A stretch of DNA of 64,000 nt from Pseudoduganella ginsengisoli. GTDB taxonomy: Bacteria; Pseudomonadota; Gammaproteobacteria; Burkholderiales; Burkholderiaceae_D. Positions 1 through 8,657 of this stretch are shown here, piece by piece; positions within the stretch are counted from its first letter, which is position 1; each line of letters opens with the position of its first letter. The DNA is taken from contig NZ_WNLA01000004.1 in the NCBI RefSeq assembly GCF_009720865.1, forward strand, positions 62,001 through 126,000, written 5' to 3'. Both the position numbers and the translations under genes were made by a program. The notes under the pieces were generated by a model that was given only the letters and a program-made list of their open reading frames with translations, did no database searches and was not told the origin of the DNA.

Positions 1-662
1 CCGGCAAAGTCGCGATCGACTTGCAAAAAACCAAGGTTGACTTGATGACCTTCACGGCGCACAAGACTTATGGCCCGAAAGGCGTGGGCGCGCTGTACGT
101 GTGCCGCAAGCCGCGTGTGCGGATCGAAGCGCAAATGCACGGCGGCGGCCATGAGCGCGGCCTGCGCTCCGGCACCTTGCCGACCCACCAGATCGTCGGC
201 ATGGGCGAAGCTTTCCGCCTGGCCAAAGTCGAGATGGACAGCGAAATCGGCCGCATCAAGGCACTGCGCGACCGCCTGGCCAAAGGCTTGCAGGAAATCG
301 AAGAAACGTACATCAACGGCGACATGGAGCACCGCGTGCCGCACAACCTGAACGTCAGCTTCAACTACGTGGAAGGCGAATCGCTGATCATGGCAGTGAA
401 AGACCTGGCGGTATCGTCCGGTTCGGCCTGCACGTCGGCATCGCTGGAACCATCGTACGTGCTGCGCGCGCTGGGCCGCAGCGATGAACTGGCGCACAGC
501 TCGATCCGCTTTACCATTGGCCGTTTTACGACCGAAAAAGATATCGACTTCGCCGTGGACTTGATGAAGTCCAAGGTGGGCAAGCTGCGCGAACTGTCGC
601 CGCTGTGGGAAATGTACAAGGACGGCGTCGATATCAGTTCCATCCAGTGGGCCGCCCACTAA
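1..662 (+). CDS. iscS: Cysteine desulfurase IscS (3' part)
   Basis: PLP-dependent enzyme that takes sulfur from L-cysteine as a persulfide and passes it to IscU and other acceptors. The 5' end lies outside the window; the reading frame is open from base 3. The PLP-binding lysine sits in [10 protein letters not shown] (codon at 63-65) and the persulfide cysteine in [10 protein letters not shown] (codon 429-431). The C-terminus ([12 protein letters not shown]) is the one that in IscS contacts IscU. It is the first visible gene of an isc operon, 33 bases before iscU. Near-identity to the family over the whole visible stretch makes the call secure; an iscR regulator would be expected upstream but cannot be seen. 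Confidence 0.98.
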   Translation, partial: GKVAIDLQKTKVDLMTFTAHKTYGPKGVGALYVCRKPRVRIEAQMHGGGHERGLRSGTLPTHQIVGMGEAFRLAKVEMDSEIGRIKALRDRLAKGLQEIEETYINGDMEHRVPHNLNVSFNYVEGESLIMAVKDLAVSSGSACTSASLEPSYVLRALGRSDELAHSSIRFTIGRFTTEKDIDFAVDLMKSKVGKLRELSPLWEMYKDGVDISSIQWAAH

Positions 663-695
663 TCGCGTACAAAATTGAATAGATAGGAGCATCAA

Positions 696-1079
696 ATGGC
701 TTACTCGGAAAAAGTGTTGGACCACTACGAAAACCCGCGCAACGTTGGTTCCTTTGAAAAGGGCGACGATTCCGTTGGCACCGGCATGGTGGGCGCACCG
801 GCTTGCGGCGACGTGATGAAGCTGCAAATCAAGGTGGGCGCGGATGGCCTGATCGAAGACGCCAAGTTCAAGACCTATGGCTGCGGTTCCGCGATTGCGT
901 CGTCGTCGCTGGTGACCGAATGGGTGAAAGGCAAGTCGCTGGATGAAGCGCTGGCCATCAAGAACACGGCTATTGCGGAAGAACTGGCGCTGCCGCCAGT
1001 GAAGATCCACTGCTCGATCCTGGCGGAAGACGCCATCAAGGCGGCCGTCAACGACTACAAGGCGAAGCATTCGGCATAA
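696..1079 (+). CDS. iscU: Fe-S cluster scaffold IscU
   Basis: Scaffold on which [2Fe-2S] clusters are built from IscS sulfur before hand-over by HscA/HscB. 127 aa, the normal length. The three cluster/persulfide cysteines are C37 (APACGD), C63 (YGCGSA) and C106 (IHCSI), with the conserved Asp at 39. The HscA recognition motif LPPVK is at residues 99-103. The start is fixed by AGGAG at 685-689, 6 bases before the ATG. It lies between iscS and iscA in the standard operon order. Confidence 0.98.
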   Translation: MAYSEKVLDHYENPRNVGSFEKGDDSVGTGMVGAPACGDVMKLQIKVGADGLIEDAKFKTYGCGSAIASSSLVTEWVKGKSLDEALAIKNTAIAEELALPPVKIHCSILAEDAIKAAVNDYKAKHSA

Positions 1080-1092
1080 GCTGGAGGACAGT

Positions 1093-1416
1093 ATGGCAAT
1101 TACCCTGACCGAAAAAGCGGCCAAGCACATCAACCGCTACATTGAACGCCGCGGCAAGGGCCTGGGCCTGCGCTTTGGTGTGCGCACCACTGGCTGCTCC
1201 GGTCTGGCCTACAAGCTGGAATACGTGGACGAAGCGGATGAGCAGGACAGCGTGTTCGAATCGCACGGCGTGAAAGTGTTCGTCGATCCGAAAAGCTTGC
1301 CGTACATTGATGGCACGGAACTCGATTTCGCGCGGGAAGGCTTGAACGAAGGCTTCAAGTTCAACAACCCGAACGAGAAAGATGCGTGCGGCTGCGGCGA
1401 AAGCTTCCGCATTTAA
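1093..1416 (+). CDS. iscA: Iron-sulfur assembly protein IscA
   Basis: A-type carrier that accepts or delivers Fe-S clusters or iron in the ISC pathway. 107 aa. The three invariant cysteines are C35 (TTGCSG), C99 and C101 (ACGCGES near the C-terminus). The start ATG follows GGAGG (1082-1086), 13 bases after the iscU stop, so the two are surely co-transcribed. Its stop lies 11 bases before the preferred hscB start. Confidence 0.97.
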   Translation: MAITLTEKAAKHINRYIERRGKGLGLRFGVRTTGCSGLAYKLEYVDEADEQDSVFESHGVKVFVDPKSLPYIDGTELDFAREGLNEGFKFNNPNEKDACGCGESFRI

Positions 1417-1427
1417 TACATCACACC

Positions 1428-1940
1428 GTGCAGAACCACTTCGAACTCTTTAACCTGCCACAGCAATTTGCCATCGATGCGGGGGCGCTGGACAGCGCCT
1501 TCCGCGACGTGCAAAGCCGCGTCCATCCCGACCGCTTCGTCAACGCGACGGATGCGGAAAAACGCGTCGCCATGCAATGGGCGACGCGCGCCAATGAAGC
1601 ATACCAAACGCTGAAAAATCCGCAGCTGCGCGCCAAATACCTGTGTGAACTCAATGGCGTGGACTTGCAGACCGAGTCCAACACTGCCATGCCGCCGGCC
1701 TTCCTGATGCAGCAAATGGAATGGCGCGAAGCGCTGGAAGACGCCAGGGCGCAAAAGGATATCGGCGAGCTGGAACAGCTTGACGGCCAGCTGCGCGGCG
1801 CGCGCAAGGCGCAACTGAACGATATTGAAAACCAGTTGAACAGCGGCGACTACCATGCCGCCGCGCAGGGCGTGCGCGCTTTGATGTTCCTGGAAAAATT
1901 TGGCGACGAAGTCCGCTTTGCCTTCGACGCGATCGAATAA
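1428..1940 (+). CDS. hscB: Fe-S assembly co-chaperone HscB (J-protein)
   Basis: J-domain co-chaperone that brings IscU to HscA and stimulates its ATPase. The frame is open from an ATG at 1386 inside iscA, but the family begins with a short (M)xNHFELF sequence. That matches a GTG at 1428, 11 bases after iscA, giving 170 aa. The HPD motif is at residues 33-35 (VHPDRF). The C-terminal helical part ([17 protein letters not shown]) is the IscU-binding region. No clear Shine-Dalgarno precedes the GTG, so translation may be coupled to iscA. The start is the only uncertain part. Confidence 0.93.
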   Translation: MQNHFELFNLPQQFAIDAGALDSAFRDVQSRVHPDRFVNATDAEKRVAMQWATRANEAYQTLKNPQLRAKYLCELNGVDLQTESNTAMPPAFLMQQMEWREALEDARAQKDIGELEQLDGQLRGARKAQLNDIENQLNSGDYHAAAQGVRALMFLEKFGDEVRFAFDAIE

Positions 1941-1951
1941 GAAAAACCCCT

Positions 1952-3832
1952 ATGGCACTTCTGCAAATTTCCGAACCCGGCATGTCGACCGCGCCGCACC
2001 AGCACCGGCTGGCGGTGGGGATCGACCTGGGCACCACCAATTCGCTGGTCGCGACCGTCCGCAACAGCATTCCTGAAGTGCTGAACGATGAAGACGGCCA
2101 TGCGCTGCTGCCATCCGTGGTGCGCTACCTGCCGAACGGCCACGCGCACATTGGCTACAAGGCGCAAGCCGCGCAAACCACGGACCCGAAAAACACCATC
2201 GTGTCGGTCAAGCGCTTCATGGGCCGCGGCCTCAAGGACATCGCTTACGCTGAAAACCTGCCATACGATTTCGTCGATGCGCCCGGCATGGTGCAATTGA
2301 AAACCGTGGCGGGCGTGAAGTCGCCGGTGGAAACGTCGGCGCAGATTTTGGCTACGCTGCGCCAGCGCGCGGAAGATTCGCTGGGCGACGACCTGGTGGG
2401 CGCAGTCATCACGGTGCCGGCGTACTTCGACGATGCGCAGCGCCAGGCCACCAAGGATGCCGCGCAGCTGGCCGGCATCAATGTGCTGCGTTTGCTGTCG
2501 GAACCAACGGCGGCCGCCATTGCCTATGGCCTCGACAACGCGTCGGAGGGCTTGTTTGCCGTTTATGACCTCGGTGGCGGCACGTTCGACATCTCGGTAT
2601 TGAAACTGTCGAAAGGCGTGTTTGAAGTGCTGGCCACCGGCGGTGATTCCGCGCTGGGCGGCGACGACTTCGACCACCGCCTGTTCTGCTGGATCCACGA
2701 GCAGGAAAAGCTGGCGCCATTGTCCGATGAAGACACGGCCGTGCTGATGGTGAAGGCGCGCGAAGCGAAGGAACTGCTGTCGACCAAGTCTGAAGTGATG
2801 GTAGACGCCATCCTTGGTTCTGGCGAAGAAGTGCACTTGAAAATCACGGCGGAAAAATTCGCCGAGATCACGAAACACCTGGTCGGCAAGACCATGAACG
2901 CCGTCAAGAAAGCGCTGCGCGACGCCAATGTCGATGCGGACGATATCGATGGCGTCGTCATGGTGGGCGGCGCCACGCGCATGCCGCACGTGCAGCGCGC
3001 CGTGGGCGATTACTTCCACACGATTCCGCACGCGAATATCGACCCGGACAAAGTCGTGGCGCTGGGCGCCGCGATCCAGGCCAACCTGCTGGCCGGTAAC
3101 CGTGCGCCAGGTGACGACTGGCTATTGCTGGACGTGACGCCGCTGTCGCTGGGGATTGAAACCATGGGCGGGCTGGTGGAAAAAATCATCCCGCGCAACT
3201 CGACCATTCCATGCGCCCGCGCGCAGGAATTCACGACGTTCAAGGATGGGCAAACGGCGCTGGCCGTGCACGTGCTGCAAGGCGAGCGTGAACTGGTGGC
3301 CGACTGCCGTTCGCTGGCGCGCTTTGAATTGCGCGGCATTCCGCCGATGGCGGCTGGCGCGGCCCGCATCCGCATTACTTATCAAGTCGATGCTGACGGC
3401 TTGCTGTCCGTATCGGCCCGCGAATTGCGCTCCGGCGTGGAAGCGTCGATCACCGTCAAGCCATCGTATGGCCTGGGCGATGATGACGTGGCGCGCATGC
3501 TGCAAGATTCGTACAAGTCCGCCGAAGTGGACATGAAAGCGCGCGCGCTGCGTGAAGAACAGGTGGAAGCGGAACGCATCCTGCTGGCCACGCAGGCAGC
3601 GCTGGATGAAGATGCGGCGCTGCTGTCTGATGAAGAGAAGGCCGCCATTGTCGCGCTGATGGACCGCACCCGCGCGACGCTGGCGCAGTCCAATCAAGGC
3701 GCGGTGGACCACCAGGCCGTCAAGCTGGCAGTCGAAGAACTGGCGCGCGGCACGGAAGAATTCGCATCGCGCCGCATGGACCGCTCCGTGCGCAGCGCCC
3801 TGGCTGGGAAATCATTAGATCAAGTGGCCTAA
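1952..3832 (+). CDS. hscA: Fe-S assembly chaperone HscA (Hsp70 class)
   Basis: Specialised Hsp70 that binds the LPPVK motif of IscU and drives cluster transfer with ATP hydrolysis. 626 aa. The ATPase domain starts with GIDLGTTNS (residues 23-31); the second phosphate motif is DLGGGTFD. The adenosine motif [11 protein letters not shown] lies near residue 330, and the linker [13 protein letters not shown] leads into the substrate-binding domain near residue 390. An internal ATG at 1982 (MSTAPHQH) is an alternative start. It begins 12 bases after hscB. A palindromic element lies between it and fdx. Confidence 0.97.
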   Translation: MALLQISEPGMSTAPHQHRLAVGIDLGTTNSLVATVRNSIPEVLNDEDGHALLPSVVRYLPNGHAHIGYKAQAAQTTDPKNTIVSVKRFMGRGLKDIAYAENLPYDFVDAPGMVQLKTVAGVKSPVETSAQILATLRQRAEDSLGDDLVGAVITVPAYFDDAQRQATKDAAQLAGINVLRLLSEPTAAAIAYGLDNASEGLFAVYDLGGGTFDISVLKLSKGVFEVLATGGDSALGGDDFDHRLFCWIHEQEKLAPLSDEDTAVLMVKAREAKELLSTKSEVMVDAILGSGEEVHLKITAEKFAEITKHLVGKTMNAVKKALRDANVDADDIDGVVMVGGATRMPHVQRAVGDYFHTIPHANIDPDKVVALGAAIQANLLAGNRAPGDDWLLLDVTPLSLGIETMGGLVEKIIPRNSTIPCARAQEFTTFKDGQTALAVHVLQGERELVADCRSLARFELRGIPPMAAGAARIRITYQVDADGLLSVSARELRSGVEASITVKPSYGLGDDDVARMLQDSYKSAEVDMKARALREEQVEAERILLATQAALDEDAALLSDEEKAAIVALMDRTRATLAQSNQGAVDHQAVKLAVEELARGTEEFASRRMDRSVRSALAGKSLDQVA

Positions 3833-3852
3833 GCCGCCGCCCCGAACGCGTC

Positions 3853-3887
3853 ATCCCCGCGAAAGGCTCGGCGCCCGCCGCGGGGAT
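3853..3887. repeat. Palindromic element between hscA and fdx
   Basis: Inverted repeat ATCCCCGCG (3853-3861) / CGCGGGGAT (3879-3887) with a 17-base loop, inside the 116-base hscA-fdx gap and flanked by GTC and CCATACTGA. Inverted repeats of the form GTCATCCCCGCG..CGCGGGGATCCA are a familiar type of dispersed intergenic element in proteobacteria. Being inside an operon it would also fold in the mRNA. No T-run follows, so it does not look like a terminator. Confidence 0.6.
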
Positions 3888-3948
3888 CCATACTGAACCA
3901 ATCGAAGCCGCTGGCCTGAAGCGGTCCGGTAATCAAAGAGGTCAAGAA

Positions 3949-4290
3949 GTGCCCCAAATCGTATTCCTCCCCCACGCCAAACTGTGCCCGGACGGCGCCG
4001 TCGTTGAAGCCCCGGCCGGCAAGACCTTGTGCGACGTGATGCTGGACAATGACATCCACATCGAGCACGCGTGCGAAAAATCGTGCGCCTGCACCACGTG
4101 CCACGTGCTGGTGCGCGAAGGCTTTAATTCGCTGAACGAAGCGACGGATACGGAAGAAGACTTGCTGGACAAGGCATGGGGCCTGGAAGCCGTCTCGCGC
4201 CTGTCGTGCCAGGCTGTGGTGGCCGATGAAGACCTCGTCATTGAAATTCCCAAATACACGATCAACCACGCCAGCGAGGGAGGCCACTGA
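3949..4290 (+). CDS. fdx: ISC-system [2Fe-2S] ferredoxin
   Basis: Electron donor for cluster assembly. 113 aa, adrenodoxin-like. Cluster ligands are C42, C48, C51 (HACEKSCACTTCH) and C87 (RLSCQ); C46 is the extra conserved cysteine of ISC ferredoxins. The start is GTG at 3949, with AAGAGG at 3936-3941 as a likely ribosome site. Its TGA overlaps the iscX ATG by one base (TGATG), a coupling arrangement. Confidence 0.97.
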   Translation: MPQIVFLPHAKLCPDGAVVEAPAGKTLCDVMLDNDIHIEHACEKSCACTTCHVLVREGFNSLNEATDTEEDLLDKAWGLEAVSRLSCQAVVADEDLVIEIPKYTINHASEGGH

Positions 4291-4484
4291 TGAAATGGAC
4301 CGACATTACGGCCATTGCTGAAGCGCTGTACGACAAATTCCCGGAGGTCGATCCCGCGACGATCCGCTTTGTCGACTTGCACAACAAGGTAGTGGAGCTG
4401 GACGGCTTCGACGACGACCACTCGCGCGGCGGCGAACGCGTACTGGAAGCCATTCAACAGGCATGGATCGATGAAGCGCAATAA
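4290..4484 (+). CDS. iscX: IscX (YfhJ) small ISC protein
   Basis: Small acidic protein that binds IscS and iron and tunes cluster assembly. 64 aa, the usual length. Family features are MKWTDITAIAEALYD at the N-terminus, VDLHNKV in the middle and ILEAIQQAWIDE-like sequence at the end. It overlaps fdx by one base. Its own 3' end overlaps the following methyltransferase gene by 14 bases, which ties that gene to the operon. Confidence 0.96.
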   Translation: MKWTDITAIAEALYDKFPEVDPATIRFVDLHNKVVELDGFDDDHSRGGERVLEAIQQAWIDEAQ

Positions 4485-5370
4485 GAATACCGCTGCGGCG
4501 ACTGCCGCAGCTGGCGGTCTGCCGCAGGGTTTACCACCTGAGGTGCGCCCCGGCCAGTCCATCGAACTGCTGCAGGAACTGCACATCCTCACGCGCGACG
4601 GCAAGCTGAATCAGGACAGCCGCCGCAAGCTCAAGCAGGTCTATCACCTGTACCAGTTCATCGAGCCGCTGTTGAAGGAAGTGCGCGAAGCCAACGGCGA
4701 ACGCGGCGTGTCGCTGGTCGACCATGGCGCGGGCAAATCGTACCTGGGCTTTATTTTGTACGACCTGTTCTTCAAGGGGCTGGACGACGCTTCGCACATT
4801 TACGGCATTGAGACGCGCGCCGAGCTGGTGGAAAAATCGCAGCAGCTGGCCGCGAAATTCCACTTCCCCGGCATGTCGTTCCTGCCGCTGTCGGTGGCGG
4901 AATCGACCACGTCGCAGGCATTGCCGGAACAGATCGACATCGTCACGGCGCTGCATGCGTGTAATACTGCCACCGATGACGCGATCGACTTCGCGCTGAA
5001 GAAAAAGGCCAGGCACATGGTGCTGGTGCCGTGCTGCCAGGCAGAAGTGGCGTCCGTGCTGCGCAAGAACAAGGGACAGTCGCTGGGCAAGAGCGCGCTG
5101 ACGGAAATCTGGCGCCACCCGATCCACACGCGTGAATTCGGCAGCCAGGTCACCAACGTGCTGCGCTGCCTGCAGCTGGAAGCGCACGGCTACCAGGTCA
5201 ACGTGACGGAACTGGTGGGCTGGGAACATTCGATGAAAAATGAGCTGATCATCGCGACGTATAAGAACCTGCCGCGCCGCCGGCCCAGCGAACGGCTGCA
5301 GGAAGTGCTGGAAACGCTGGGCTTGCAGGAAATGGGACAGCGCTTTTATACGGCGCACGTGCCGGCATGA
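4471..5370 (+). CDS. Class I SAM methyltransferase, Methyltransf_32-like
   Basis: 299 aa. SAM motif I appears as VDHGAGKSYL (residues 83-92) and an acidic post-I residue as YGIETR. The motifs ALHACNTATDDAI (160-172) and VPCCQAE (186-192) are typical of the Methyltransf_32 group (relatives of eukaryotic GSTCD, TRMT13 and METTL25). Substrate unknown; an RNA or protein substrate is inferred from the relatives only. The N-terminus (1-30) is Ala/Pro/Gly-rich and may be disordered. Its ATG lies inside iscX (14-base overlap) and a strong terminator follows at 5407, so it is the last gene of the isc transcript. The family call is firm, the role open. Confidence 0.8.
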   Translation: MKRNKNTAAATAAAGGLPQGLPPEVRPGQSIELLQELHILTRDGKLNQDSRRKLKQVYHLYQFIEPLLKEVREANGERGVSLVDHGAGKSYLGFILYDLFFKGLDDASHIYGIETRAELVEKSQQLAAKFHFPGMSFLPLSVAESTTSQALPEQIDIVTALHACNTATDDAIDFALKKKARHMVLVPCCQAEVASVLRKNKGQSLGKSALTEIWRHPIHTREFGSQVTNVLRCLQLEAHGYQVNVTELVGWEHSMKNELIIATYKNLPRRRPSERLQEVLETLGLQEMGQRFYTAHVPA

Positions 5371-5406
5371 TGGCGCCGCAAATGTAAATGACTTAAGCGA
5401 CTTGCC

Positions 5407-5438
5407 GGCGGATCCACGGGTCCGCCGTTTTGTTTTTT
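5407..5438 (+). terminator. Rho-independent terminator of the isc operon
   Basis: Stem GGCGGA (5407-5412) / TCCGCC (5421-5426) with an 8-base loop, then GTTTTGTTTTTT. It ends the isc-methyltransferase unit just before ltaE. Confidence 0.9.
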
Positions 5439-5452
5439 AACGGGGAGCCTTG

Positions 5453-6481
5453 ATGACTGATTTCTGGATCGATCTGCGCAGCGACACTGTCACCAAACCA
5501 TCGGCCGCCATGCGCGACATGATGCAATCCGCGCCGGTGGGCGACGATGTCTACGGCGATGACCCTACCGTCAACCTGCTGCAGGATACGGCGGCCAATT
5601 TGTTTGGCTACGAAGCGGCGCTGTTCGCGCCATCGGGCACGCAGACGAATCTGATCGCGCTGCTGGCGCACTGTGGCCGCGGCGATGAATACCTGGTGGG
5701 CCAGGAAGCCCACACGTACCGCTATGAAGGCGGCGGTGCCGCAGTGCTGGGCAGTATCCAGCCGCAGCCGATCGCCAACCAGCCTGACGGCAGCCTGGCG
5801 CTGGCCGATATCGCCGCGCAAATCAAGCCGGATGATGTCCACTTTGCCCGCACGCGGTTGCTGGCGCTGGAAAACACTATCGGGGGCAGGGTGCTGCCGC
5901 GCGAGTATGTGGCGCAGGCGACGGCGTTCGCCCATGACCAGGGACTTGCCACGCACCTCGACGGCGCCCGCATTTGCAATGCCGCCGTACAGCAGGGCGT
6001 CAGCCTGCGCGAAGCGGTGGCCGGTTTCGATTCCGTGTCCGTGTGCCTGTCGAAAGGGCTGGGCGCGCCGGTCGGTTCGCTGCTGTGCGGTTCGCGCGCC
6101 TTGATTGAGTCGGGCAAGCGCTGGCGCAAGATGCTGGGCGGCGGCATGCGCCAGGCCGGCATGCTGGCGGCGGCCGGCCTGTATGCATTGCGGCACAACG
6201 TGCAGCGCCTGGCGGACGACCATGCCAATGCTGCCTTCCTGGCCGCCGAACTGGCAAAGATTCCGGGGCTGTCCGTCAGCACGCCGCAGACCAACATCGT
6301 GTACGTCGACGTGCCGCGCGAGGAGATGCAGGGCTTGTCCGATGCGCTGGCTGCGCAGCATATCCGCGTGTCGATGGCGCCCCGCTTAAGGCTCGTTACG
6401 CACCTCGACGTGACGCGGGCAGACATGGAAACCACGGCGCAAGTGTTTGCGCAATATTTCAGCAACACGGTTAAAGAATAA
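5453..6481 (+). CDS. ltaE: Low-specificity L-threonine aldolase
   Basis: PLP enzyme cleaving L-threonine or L-allo-threonine to glycine and acetaldehyde. 342 aa from the ATG at 5453, which GGGGAG (5442-5447) precedes at normal spacing; a TTG one codon earlier is less likely. Landmarks are the N-terminal DLRSDTVTKP, the ring-stacking His in EAHTYRYEGGG (H87), HLDGAR (residues 168-173) and the PLP lysine in CLSKGLGAPVGS (K201). The stop overlaps the next gene by one base (TAATG). It begins right after a terminator, so it is probably the first gene of a two-gene unit. Confidence 0.95.
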   Translation: MTDFWIDLRSDTVTKPSAAMRDMMQSAPVGDDVYGDDPTVNLLQDTAANLFGYEAALFAPSGTQTNLIALLAHCGRGDEYLVGQEAHTYRYEGGGAAVLGSIQPQPIANQPDGSLALADIAAQIKPDDVHFARTRLLALENTIGGRVLPREYVAQATAFAHDQGLATHLDGARICNAAVQQGVSLREAVAGFDSVSVCLSKGLGAPVGSLLCGSRALIESGKRWRKMLGGGMRQAGMLAAAGLYALRHNVQRLADDHANAAFLAAELAKIPGLSVSTPQTNIVYVDVPREEMQGLSDALAAQHIRVSMAPRLRLVTHLDVTRADMETTAQVFAQYFSNTVKE

Positions 6482-7209
6482 TGATGGATCAGGAAAATTC
6501 CATCCGTCTCGCCAAGCGCGTGATGGATCAGGTGCAGTGTTCGCGCCGCGAAGCGGAAATCTATATCGAAGGCGGCTACGTGCAGGTCGATGGCGTGACG
6601 GTTGAAGAGCCGGGCGCGCGTGTCACCGCTGAACAGGCGGTGGCGCTGGCGCCGGATGCGTCGTTGCTGGAAATCAGGCCGGTGACGATCATCGTCAACA
6701 AGCCGGCCGGCGTCAATGCCGGCATCGGCAGCGAAGGCTTACCGGTGTTGAGCTGCGTGCGGGAAGACACGCGCGTGGAATCCGTGCGGGGCGAGCGCTT
6801 CCTGAAGCGGCATGTGAAAAACCTGGCGATGGAGCCCTGGCTCGATACGCAGGCGACGGGACTGGTGGTGCTGACGCAGGAATTCGGTGTGTCGCGCCGC
6901 CTGCAGGAAGGGCTGGAGCAGGAAATCATCGTCGAGGTCAAAGGCAGCATCATCGATAATGGCCTCGCACTGTTGAACCATGGCTTGTCGTTCAATGGGA
7001 AACCGTTGGCGCCGCTGAAGGCCAGCTGGCAAAATGAGCACCGTTTGCGCTTTGCCGTGAAGGCGCCCAAGCCGGGCCAGATCGCGCATATGTGCCGCGC
7101 CGTCGGCCTGGAAGTGGTCAGCATGAAGCGCATCCGTATCGGGCGGATCGCCATGTCGTCGCTGCCGCTTGGGCAATGGCGCTACCTGAAGCCGTCAGAG
7201 CGCTTCTGA
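6481..7209 (+). CDS. Divergent S4-domain RNA pseudouridine synthase (RsuA/RluB-F type)
   Basis: 242 aa. The N-terminal S4 RNA-binding domain is at about residues 5-55 (SRREAEIYIEGGYVQVDG). It is followed by IIVNKPAGV (residues 70-78) and a catalytic domain whose end (MKRIRIGRIAMSSLPLGQWR) is typical of the RsuA/RluB/E/F group. Asp122 sits in EPWLDTQATGL, the place of the usual GRLD motif, so the catalytic Asp is kept but the invariant Arg before it is replaced by Trp. The usual NRQIRRMC segment reads PGQIAHMC. It may have altered or lost activity. It overlaps ltaE by one base. Confidence 0.8.
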   Translation: MMDQENSIRLAKRVMDQVQCSRREAEIYIEGGYVQVDGVTVEEPGARVTAEQAVALAPDASLLEIRPVTIIVNKPAGVNAGIGSEGLPVLSCVREDTRVESVRGERFLKRHVKNLAMEPWLDTQATGLVVLTQEFGVSRRLQEGLEQEIIVEVKGSIIDNGLALLNHGLSFNGKPLAPLKASWQNEHRLRFAVKAPKPGQIAHMCRAVGLEVVSMKRIRIGRIAMSSLPLGQWRYLKPSERF

Positions 7210-7255
7210 TTCGGCATATAATCGTTATTGATCAAATAATATTGCAGGAGTTGTG

Positions 7256-7747
7256 ATGTCGGTTCTGGTTGCTGCAGTCTCATTGGTGGCGGCAGTGCAA
7301 AGCAAGGCCGCCGTGCCCCAGTATGACTACCGCCAGCCGATGGCCGACGGCGTCTCGCTGGTGGGGATGGATTGCCAGCGCAAGCAGCGCAAGCTGGAAC
7401 TGGGTTTCTTTTATCCGGACAAGCCGCCGCGCCGCCCGATGGAATTGTGGCGCACGTCCGATCTCGTGAAATTCGACTCCACCACGTGGTTCCTCACGGA
7501 TGTATATGAAGTCGAGCGCCATTGCCTGATCGGCAAGGACAAGTACGTCGTGCGCTTCCGGGGCGTGCCGGGCGCCAGCAACGCGCAGTGGCAGTGCGGC
7601 GGTTCCAGCGGCGCCCATGCCACGGTGTTTAAAAACGGCCGCGTCGTGTTTGATGACGAAATGGCCGTGTGCCAGGACGACAGCTACATCCGCAAGATCG
7701 TTTTTTCATCCGGTACGGACATGCCGGTCGTGACCATCGCCCATTGA
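7256..7747 (+). CDS. Secreted hypothetical protein
   Basis: 163 aa from the ATG at 7256, preceded by GCAGGAG at 7244-7250; a GTG one codon earlier is possible. A hydrophobic leader (SVLVAAVSLVAAVQSKAA) ends in a plausible signal-peptidase site near residue 19, so export is likely. The mature part has four cysteines (in MDCQRK, RHCLIG, QWQCGG, AVCQDD) that could form two disulfides in the periplasm. I recognise no family. A TATAAT at 7217-7222 may be its own -10 box, since the gap to the preceding gene is 46 bases. Confidence 0.75.
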   Translation: MSVLVAAVSLVAAVQSKAAVPQYDYRQPMADGVSLVGMDCQRKQRKLELGFFYPDKPPRRPMELWRTSDLVKFDSTTWFLTDVYEVERHCLIGKDKYVVRFRGVPGASNAQWQCGGSSGAHATVFKNGRVVFDDEMAVCQDDSYIRKIVFSSGTDMPVVTIAH

Positions 7748-7753
7748 AGTGAA

Positions 7754-8578
7754 TTAAAGCATTGCCGGGGCGTGCAGGAATGGGCACAGCGCGCCTGCTG
7801 TGGCGGGATTCGACAAGACATTGTTATGCCCCGCGCCTTGCGTCACGACGAAGCGCTTATGCGTGGCGGGCAGCGCTTCAAAAACTTTCTGCGCCAGTGC
7901 CGGCGGCGTGACTTCGTCGGCCTCGCCGGTCATCATCAGGGTTGGCGCCTGCACGTGCGACAGCTGGGCCGTGTTGTCGGCCGCCAGCAGCGACGGCGCC
8001 AGTTCCACGCGGATGAAGGGTTTGAAATACCACGGGATGCTGTTGTTGACCATGTCGCGCGCATTGGTGGTGGTCGATTCCAGCACCAGTCCCGCCACGT
8101 TGCGGTGGCGCGCCACCTGTGCCGCGACAAAACTGCCCAGCGACTGGCCATGTACGGCCACTGCGCCGGGATAGCGCTGGTCCAGGTAATCGAAGACAGC
8201 CAGTGCATCGTCCGCCATATTGGCCACGGTCGGCGTGCCGCTGCTGCGGCCATAGCCCCGGTAATCCATCATCGCCAGATTCACATTGCATGGCGCCAGC
8301 GCTTTGGCCACCTTATCGCCCGCGTCATCGATGTGGAACAGGTTGCCGCCGAAGTACAGCACGGTGAGTTTCGCGCCCGGTTTTTCCAGCAGCACGCCTT
8401 TCAATACAGCGCCTTCGGGGCGCGCCAGTTCCATTTCTTTCGCACCGGGCAAATCCAGGTGCTGTTTCGGCGCCTGGCCGGACAGCGCATCAGGGCGAAT
8501 CAAATGGCGTTCTTCCACCGTGATGGTTTTACATCCGGCCAACAGGGCCAGCATGGCGAACAGCAGGGTCGTGCGCAT
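7754..8578 (-). CDS. Alpha/beta-hydrolase lipoprotein
   Basis: 274 aa from the ATG at 8578, chosen because AAAGGA lies just upstream; a GTG at 8593 is also open. The lipoprotein signal ends in LLAGC (Cys16), so the protein should be membrane-anchored. The hydrolase fold is supported by YRGYGRSSG, a nucleophile elbow GQSLGS, an acid in GEADEVTPP and a His in GAGHNN. An esterase or thioesterase-like activity is likely; the substrate is unknown. It is divergent from the DUF2975 gene, with a palindrome in the shared gap. Confidence 0.82.
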   Translation of the reverse strand: MRTTLLFAMLALLAGCKTITVEERHLIRPDALSGQAPKQHLDLPGAKEMELARPEGAVLKGVLLEKPGAKLTVLYFGGNLFHIDDAGDKVAKALAPCNVNLAMMDYRGYGRSSGTPTVANMADDALAVFDYLDQRYPGAVAVHGQSLGSFVAAQVARHRNVAGLVLESTTTNARDMVNNSIPWYFKPFIRVELAPSLLAADNTAQLSHVQAPTLMMTGEADEVTPPALAQKVFEALPATHKRFVVTQGAGHNNVLSNPATAGALCPFLHAPAML

Positions 8579-8618
8579 AGCGGTTCCTTTCACGTATACT
8601 GATTGAACTACAATTAAA

Positions 8619-8639
8619 TTTTATCGTAAAACGATAAAA
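8619..8639. promoter_or_regulatory. Perfect 9-bp palindrome, candidate operator
   Basis: TTTTATCGT (8619-8627), AAA, ACGATAAAA (8631-8639). It sits in the 79-base AT-rich gap between the divergent hydrolase and DUF2975 genes, 19 bases before the DUF2975 start. Its size suits a dimeric HTH regulator. The XRE-type protein at 9185 is the obvious candidate (inference). Confidence 0.6.
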
Positions 8640-8657
8640 CATTATCATATAACAATC

